From contig JAWKRT010000002.1 in assembly GCA_041389495.1 (NCBI GenBank), positions 496,001 through 560,000 of the forward strand: 64,000 nt of DNA. The letters are read 5' to 3'. This DNA comes from Myxococcota bacterium (lineage in GTDB: Bacteria > Myxococcota_A > UBA9160 > UBA4427). The notes beneath the pieces were generated by a model. The model was not told the origin of the DNA and made no database searches. It worked only from the letters and a program-made list of their open reading frames with translations. The position numbers were made by a program, and so were the translations under genes. Shown piece by piece: positions 59,636 to 64,000 of the stretch (position 1 is its first letter; each line of letters begins with the position of its first letter).

Positions 59636-62590
59636 CTACTCGGCCCTCGAGAGCGGCACCGAGCGCCCCTGCGCGTCGAGCCTCGCGGCGACGATCGCCC
59701 CGGCGTCGTCGGCCTCGAAGCGGATCGAGATCTCGGGCGCGGCGAAGGCCCCGGTGCCGATCTCGTCGAGCGGCGCGGCCGCGTCGCCGGGGCGCCCGAC
59801 GACGAGCTTCGCGCCCTCGCGGCGCACGAGGATCTCGAGGCCGACGATCGGGACGCGCCACGTCCCCGCATAACGATCGAGCCGGTGCGCGACGGGAAGC
59901 GCGAGCAGCTCGTCCACGGTCCAGGGTGCGCTGCGCTCGCGCGTCTCGGCGCGCACGGCCGCGACGGTCGCCGGCGACACGGGGTCGTCCGCGTGGCCGA
60001 ACGCGCGGCGCAGGAACGTCGCCACGCCCGCGAGCCCCTCGTCGTCGAAGCGCGGGTCGCGCGCGTGCCCGGGCATCGTCGAGCGCCACGTCTCGCCGCC
60101 GATCTCGACCGGGCCGGTGAGCCCGTGGAGCGCGATGCGCACGAGCCAGGCGTCGGCATCGCGCACCCACGGCGAGCCGACGAGCGAAGGGGCGAGGCCC
60201 GGCAGGCCCGCGCCGTTCTCGCCGTGGCAGGAGGCGCACGACGCCGCGAAGAGCGCGGCGCCGCGCTCGCGCAGCGACTCCTCCTCGGCAGTGAGCGCGC
60301 GCGCGCCGCCCGGGCGCGGGTCGCCGGGCCACGTGATGTGCGGGCGCAGGCGCGCGATCGCGTCGCGCACGCGCACGGGCGCGCGCGCGGCGGCTCCGTC
60401 GTCGAAGAGCGCGTGCGGAGCGGCGAGCTCGACGCGCCGGCTCCCCTCGCGCGACTGTGCGTCGGCCATGCCCTCGATCACCGCCGCGCGCAGCGCGTCG
60501 TTCGGCGCGCGCGCCGCGAGATCGAGGAGCGCGGCGACGTCGCGCGCGGCGTCGTCGCCGGCCTGCGCGGCGAGGTGCGCGGCGGCGGCGAGCTCGGACG
60601 CGAGCGCGAGCGCGCCATCGTCGGGCGGCGAGGCGGTTGCGCGCGGGGGCTCGACCTCGAGCGCTTCGCGCTCGAGCTCGCGGGCGAGCGCTTCGCGCTC
60701 GAGCTCGTGGGCGAGCGCTTCGCGACCGAGCTCGTGAGCGAGCGCTTCGCGCTCGAGCTCGTGGGCGAGCGCTTCGCGCTCGCGTCCGCCGAGGCCCGAC
60801 ACGACGGCCTGGACGGTGAGTGCGTCGCCCGCGCGCGCGGCGTCGAGCATCGCGGCGAGCGGGAGGGCGTCGCGCGGGAGCGCGCCGAGCGTGTGCAGCG
60901 CCTGCAGCCGCACGCTCGCGTCGCCGTCGTCGAGCCGCGCGAGCACCCGCGCGCGCGCGTCGCCTCCCCACGTCGCGAGCTGCGGCTCGCCGGCGCGCAG
61001 CGCGGCGCGTCGCACGGCGGGGTCGGCATCGTCGAGCGCGCGCGCCCACGTGGTGGCGTCGAGTGCGCCGCGCTGCGCGAGCGCCCACAGCGCGTGCAGG
61101 CGCGCGCGCGGGCCGAAGCGATCGAGCGCGCGGAGCTCTGCGCTCGCGTCGGGAGACGGGTCGACCGCGAGGCGTCGCTGCGCGCGGTCGCGCACCCAGC
61201 CGTTCGGGTGCTCGAGTGCCGCGAGCTGCTGCGCGCGCGTCGCGAGCGGCGGCGGTCGGCGAGCGATCGGGCGATCTTCGCGCACGACGCGCCAGATGCG
61301 GCCCTGCGCGCCCGGCGCCTCGAGCCCGTGCGCGAGCGCGTAGGCGCGCAGGTAGTCCGACACGTAGTACGCGTGCTGGATGACGCCGCGGTACATGTCG
61401 ACGACCCAGATCGCGCCGTCGGGCCCGACCTTCGCGTCGACGGGCCGGAAGCGTTCATCGGTCGAAGCGAGCCATTCGCGCTCGCCCCACTGCGGATCGG
61501 GATGCAGGACGTGCATCGCGCGGAGGCCGACCGCCGCTTCGCGCCCGTCGTCGCGCTCGACCCGGAACTGCGCGACGACGGCGCCCGCGGCCTCCGGGAC
61601 GAACGCGTCGCCGACGTGCTCGGGGCCGTACTGGTCGCCGCGCTGGATGGCGATCCCGCTCACGCCGGTCGGCCCGCGTTGTCGCCCGTCGGCGCGCAGC
61701 GAGCCGTCCGTGTAGGCGCGGTTGAGCCCGGGCGCGACCCGCACGCCGAACACTTCGGCGCCGGGCGCGAGGTCGACGCCGACGCCCGGCTTCGCGAGGC
61801 GCCCGGCCGTCGCCGGCTGGCGCAGCGGGTACTCGGCCGGAATCGCGTCGGCGTAGAGGAAGGCCGAGTTGTGGTCGTAGAAGAGGCGGCCCTCGTCGTC
61901 CTGCGCGATGCCGAACTGCCCGCGGAAGGCGGTCGCTCCGACCTCGAAGCCGGCCGCGCCGAAGCGGAAGCGGCGGCGCGACTTCGCGTTGTAGATCCAG
62001 CCGTCGATCGCGGGCAGGAGCCCGTTCTCGAGGTGCTCCGGGTTGGGCCCGCTCGTCGCGTAGTCGCCGAGGCGAACGCGGTCGTCGCAGTGGCGGTCGC
62101 GCGGCGTCGCCGCGACGGCGTCGCGGCACAGCCACAGGTCGGGGGGCGCGCCGACGAGCACGCCCTGCGGCAGGACCGCGACGGCGCGCGGCAGCACGAG
62201 CCCGTCGAGGAACACGTCGCTGCGGTCCATCCGGCCGTCGCCGTCCTCGTCCTCGAGCACGACGACGCGTCCGCTCGGCCGCTCCTCGCCCGCGCCGTCG
62301 ATGTCGGGCATGAAGCCGCGCATCTCGACGACGTAGAGCCGCCCCTCGTCGTCCCAGTCCATCGCGACCGGGTCGACGACGAGCGGCTCCGCCGCGACGA
62401 GCTCGACGCGGAACCCCGGCGCGACGCGGAACGCGGCGAGCGCCTCGTCGGGCGAGAGCACGGGTGCGGGCGGGACGTCGAGCGACGCGAGGATGTCGTC
62501 GGCCGAGGGCGGGCGGAGGAGCCAGGCCGCGACGCCTAACGAGGCGAGCGCGCCGAGCGCGACCCAGCGCTTGCGTAGCGGTCGGGTCAT
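59636..62590 (-). CDS. Membrane-bound PQQ/sugar-dehydrogenase-like propeller protein with c-type haem domain
   Basis: A 984-residue protein. One N-terminal membrane helix (residues 9-25) is followed by a long beta-propeller region resembling the 'putative membrane-bound dehydrogenase' (Piru_Ver_Nterm) family (GLVLPRAVAVLPQG; WLCRDAVAATPR; NGLLPAIDGWIYNAKS). HEAT-like helical repeats follow (about 500-730), then a cytochrome c domain with CASCH near residue 780 and a C-terminal domain of about 130 residues. Domain order matches PVC-type dehydrogenase/haem proteins. Between the HEAT region and haem domain lies a tandem 27-bp repeat. ATG after GAGGC. Confidence 0.78.
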   Translation of the reverse strand: MTRPLRKRWVALGALASLGVAAWLLRPPSADDILASLDVPPAPVLSPDEALAAFRVAPGFRVELVAAEPLVVDPVAMDWDDEGRLYVVEMRGFMPDIDGAGEERPSGRVVVLEDEDGDGRMDRSDVFLDGLVLPRAVAVLPQGVLVGAPPDLWLCRDAVAATPRDRHCDDRVRLGDYATSGPNPEHLENGLLPAIDGWIYNAKSRRRFRFGAAGFEVGATAFRGQFGIAQDDEGRLFYDHNSAFLYADAIPAEYPLRQPATAGRLAKPGVGVDLAPGAEVFGVRVAPGLNRAYTDGSLRADGRQRGPTGVSGIAIQRGDQYGPEHVGDAFVPEAAGAVVAQFRVERDDGREAAVGLRAMHVLHPDPQWGEREWLASTDERFRPVDAKVGPDGAIWVVDMYRGVIQHAYYVSDYLRAYALAHGLEAPGAQGRIWRVVREDRPIARRPPPLATRAQQLAALEHPNGWVRDRAQRRLAVDPSPDASAELRALDRFGPRARLHALWALAQRGALDATTWARALDDADPAVRRAALRAGEPQLATWGGDARARVLARLDDGDASVRLQALHTLGALPRDALPLAAMLDAARAGDALTVQAVVSGLGGREREALAHELEREALAHELGREALAHELEREALARELEREALEVEPPRATASPPDDGALALASELAAAAHLAAQAGDDAARDVAALLDLAARAPNDALRAAVIEGMADAQSREGSRRVELAAPHALFDDGAAARAPVRVRDAIARLRPHITWPGDPRPGGARALTAEEESLRERGAALFAASCASCHGENGAGLPGLAPSLVGSPWVRDADAWLVRIALHGLTGPVEIGGETWRSTMPGHARDPRFDDEGLAGVATFLRRAFGHADDPVSPATVAAVRAETRERSAPWTVDELLALPVAHRLDRYAGTWRVPIVGLEILVRREGAKLVVGRPGDAAAPLDEIGTGAFAAPEISIRFEADDAGAIVAARLDAQGRSVPLSRAE
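60659..60784 (-). repeat. 27-bp in-frame tandem repeat, 4.6 copies
   Basis: Units at 60659, 60686, 60713 and 60740, and a partial from 60767, each encode a variant of EREALAHEL on the minus strand. This is a charged amphipathic heptad-like helix, inserted in the HEAT-type region of the 984-residue dehydrogenase. Units differ at few positions. Confidence 0.9.
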
Positions 62591-62909
62591 GCGATGCCTC
62601 GGGAAGGCCGCGCGGTGCGCGCCGCGCGAAGCGCGGCCGCGGCGGGTCGATCCGGTCGAGCGGGGCGGGAGCGGCTTCCGGGCACGCGCGGGTTGTAGTA
62701 CGCGGCCCGGCCCGCCGCACGCGTGCGGCCGGTGGCGCGCTCCGGTCGTGCCGCGCTTCGCGGGCCGTCCGCCGCGACGCCGGCCTTCCGCCGCGCCGCC
62801 GGCCGCTCGGCACCCGTCCGCGCGCACGCCGCGGAGAGATTCCGCAACCGCCGCCGCCGCGCGGCGTCATACTGCCGCGCGCGCGCCGCGCCAACCGCGA
62901 GGAGACACC
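62591..62909. other. 319-bp intergenic region with a 16-bp perfect palindrome
   Basis: No open frame with credible start or codon bias lies here; the GST frame extends upstream but its sequence there is arginine/proline noise. Visible features: GCCGCACGCGTGCGGC, a perfect palindrome at 62714-62729; a CATACT hexamer about 40 nt before the GST start; and the GST ribosome site GAGGAG. It is the divergent promoter region of the dehydrogenase and GST genes. Confidence 0.6.
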
Positions 62910-63524
62910 GTGAAGCTCTACGACTCGATGGGCCCGAACCCGAAGCTCGTCCGCATGTTCGCCGCCGAGAAGGGGTTCGCCTTCTCGGACACCGTGAAGG
63001 TCGACCTGGCCGGCGGCGAGAACCGCCGCGAGCCCTACCTCTCGAAGAATCCTTCCGGCCAGCTGCCGTGCGTCGAGCTCGACGACGGCGCGTTCGTCGC
63101 CGAGACGATCGCGATCTGCGAGCTGATCGAGGAGCTGCAGCCCGAGCCGGCGCTCGTCGGCAGCACGCCGCAGGAGCGCGCCGAGACGCGCCAGTGGGTG
63201 CGCCGCGTCGAGTGGAAGGTCGTGCAGCCGATGGGCGACGGCTTCCGCTTCGCAGAGGGGCTCCCGATCTTCAAGGACCGCATCCGCACGCTGCCCGAGG
63301 CGGCGGCCGGCCTCAAGCAGATCGGCCAGGACGGGCTCGCCTGGTTCGATGCGCAGCTCGCCCAGCGCGAGACGATCGTGCCCGGGCGCTTCACGCTCGC
63401 CGACGTCGTGCTCTTCGCGTTCCTCGAGTTCGGCGGCATGGTCGGTCAGCCGATCCCCGATTCCTGCGCGAACCTGAAGCGCTGGTTCGAGAAGGTGAAG
63501 GCGCGGCCGAGCGCGGCGGCCTAG
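62910..63524 (+). CDS. Glutathione S-transferase family protein
   Basis: A 204-residue GST. The N-terminal thioredoxin-like domain opens VKLYDSMGPNPKLVRMF and has the cis-proline NPSGQLPCVELDDG and the glutathione gamma-glutamyl loop ETIAICELIEE. The all-helical C-terminal domain is RFTLADVVLFAFLEFGGM. No clear Ser/Tyr/Cys nucleophile near position 10 apart from S6, so activity is uncertain. GTG start after GAGGAG. Convergent with the LLM gene. Confidence 0.87.
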   Translation: MKLYDSMGPNPKLVRMFAAEKGFAFSDTVKVDLAGGENRREPYLSKNPSGQLPCVELDDGAFVAETIAICELIEELQPEPALVGSTPQERAETRQWVRRVEWKVVQPMGDGFRFAEGLPIFKDRIRTLPEAAAGLKQIGQDGLAWFDAQLAQRETIVPGRFTLADVVLFAFLEFGGMVGQPIPDSCANLKRWFEKVKARPSAAA

Positions 63525-63532
63525 CAACGCAC

Positions 63533-63574
63533 GGCCGGGCTCGGGGCGCCGCCTACGGCGCCCCGAGCCCGGCC
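63533..63574. terminator. 18-bp perfect hairpin whose loop carries a stop codon
   Basis: Stem 63533-63550 pairs with 63557-63574 over 18 bp without mismatch; loop GCCTAC at 63551-63556. The minus-strand stop TAG (63553-63555) of the LLM gene is inside the loop, so one arm of the terminator codes for that protein's last residues. It serves both convergent genes. Confidence 0.75.
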
Positions 63575-64000
63575 GCCGCGGGCACCACCTCGCGCACCAG
63601 CACGCCGAGCGCGTCGGCGTCCTCGTCCCACAGGTTCGGCAGGCTCACGATCGCGTGCTGGATGCCCGCGTCGGCGAGCGCGCGCAGCTTCGCGACGGCG
63701 TCGCGCGCGCCGTCCGCCCCCGGTGCGAGCCGCAGCGTCGAGAGGCTCGTGCGCTCGATCTCGTCGTACGGCCGGCCGACGTCGTCGCAGTGGCGCCGCA
63801 GCACGTCGAGCTTCGCGCGGATCGCGTCGGTGCCGGCGTAGTCGAACAGGTTGCAGGCGTCCGCGTAGCGCGCGACGAGGCGGAGCGTCTTGCGCTCGCC
63901 CATGCCGCCGACGAGGATGCGCGGCCGCGGCGTCGACAGCGGCGCCGGCACGCACAGCGTCTCGGCGAGCCGGTAGTGGCGGCCTTCGAAGGGCTCAACG
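63553..64000 (-). CDS. LLM-class F420/FMN-dependent oxidoreductase, 5' end beyond the window
   Basis: An open frame enters from the right edge on the minus strand; about 148 codons are visible. EPFEGRHYRLAETLCVP is followed by ILVGGMGERKTLRLVARYADACNL, the flavin/F420-binding glycine segment and end of an LLM-type TIM barrel. The visible part differs from the LLM proteins at 8458 and 13515 and looks closer to the F420-dependent subgroup. N-terminal half and start are outside. The C terminus is encoded by the terminator stem. Confidence 0.75.
   Translation of the reverse strand, partial: VEPFEGRHYRLAETLCVPAPLSTPRPRILVGGMGERKTLRLVARYADACNLFDYAGTDAIRAKLDVLRRHCDDVGRPYDEIERTSLSTLRLAPGADGARDAVAKLRALADAGIQHAIVSLPNLWDEDADALGVLVREVVPAAAGLGAP

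Noticed and set aside
60457..60819. Plus-strand repeat-rich frames across 60457-60819
   Set aside because: They are antisense readings of the 27-bp repeat in the dehydrogenase gene.

Overview
The window is very G+C-rich (about three quarters G+C by eye; third codon positions are almost always G or C), tightly packed, and carries single-copy metabolic and cell-surface genes. I saw no rRNA, tRNA, CRISPR array, transposase or phage gene. A PEP-CTERM secreted protein with a sigma-54-type promoter, several lipoproteins and periplasmic c-type cytochromes point to a Gram-negative cell. The rest of the content resembles the high-GC 'deltaproteobacterial' lineages (Myxococcota- or Binatota-like): methylamine dehydrogenase genes, luciferase-like monooxygenases, a Rieske dioxygenase, a P450, a DUF35/thiolase pair, DUF3556, and a planctomycete-type membrane-bound dehydrogenase. 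The lineage is an inference, not something the sequence proves.

Layout. 1-1753: edge-truncated aminoglycoside-phosphotransferase-like gene and a DUF7064-type gene. 1872-5530: overlapping five-gene operon for a tryptophan-tryptophylquinone amine dehydrogenase (mauB, mauE, mauD, mauA and a mono-haem cytochrome c). 5609-8418: Bcp peroxiredoxin, a lipoprotein, a PEP-CTERM protein, a rhodanese lipoprotein. 8458-16917: two LLM-family monooxygenases, a NarL-type regulator, a large hybrid histidine kinase, an MDR-type oxidoreductase, an amidohydrolase. 16965-25454: three GT-C membrane glycosyltransferases, an alkaline-phosphatase-superfamily lipoprotein, another MDR oxidoreductase, two secreted proteins of unknown function.

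25682-32421 is the most unusual block: a nonulosonate-like cassette of a NeuB/SpsE-type synthase, a PseG/SpsG-type protein, one 836-residue polypeptide that fuses an SpsF-type nucleotidyltransferase to a thiamine-diphosphate enzyme, an SDR whose reading frame is broken near its start, and an ATP-grasp ligase. A convergent sugar C-methyltransferase-like gene follows. 33843-47713 holds four more GT-C enzymes, a second phosphatase/sulfatase-like enzyme with a multi-pass membrane domain, an SDR, a small nucleotidyltransferase gene pair, an ABM protein, an amidohydrolase and a TraB/GumN protein. Together with the nonulosonate-like cassette this looks like a cell-surface glycan region.

47809-64000: a TetR-Rieske dioxygenase (alpha, beta) operon; a DUF35-thiolase operon; DUF3556 plus an FAD oxidoreductase; a P450 plus methyltransferase; a 22-cysteine secreted protein; inositol-1-phosphate synthase; a 984-residue membrane-bound dehydrogenase/cytochrome; a GST; and an edge-truncated LLM monooxygenase. 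Three convergent gene pairs are separated by perfect hairpins. About nine genes lack a Shine-Dalgarno sequence and instead have a -10-like hexamer 6-8 nt before the start codon, suggesting leaderless mRNAs.
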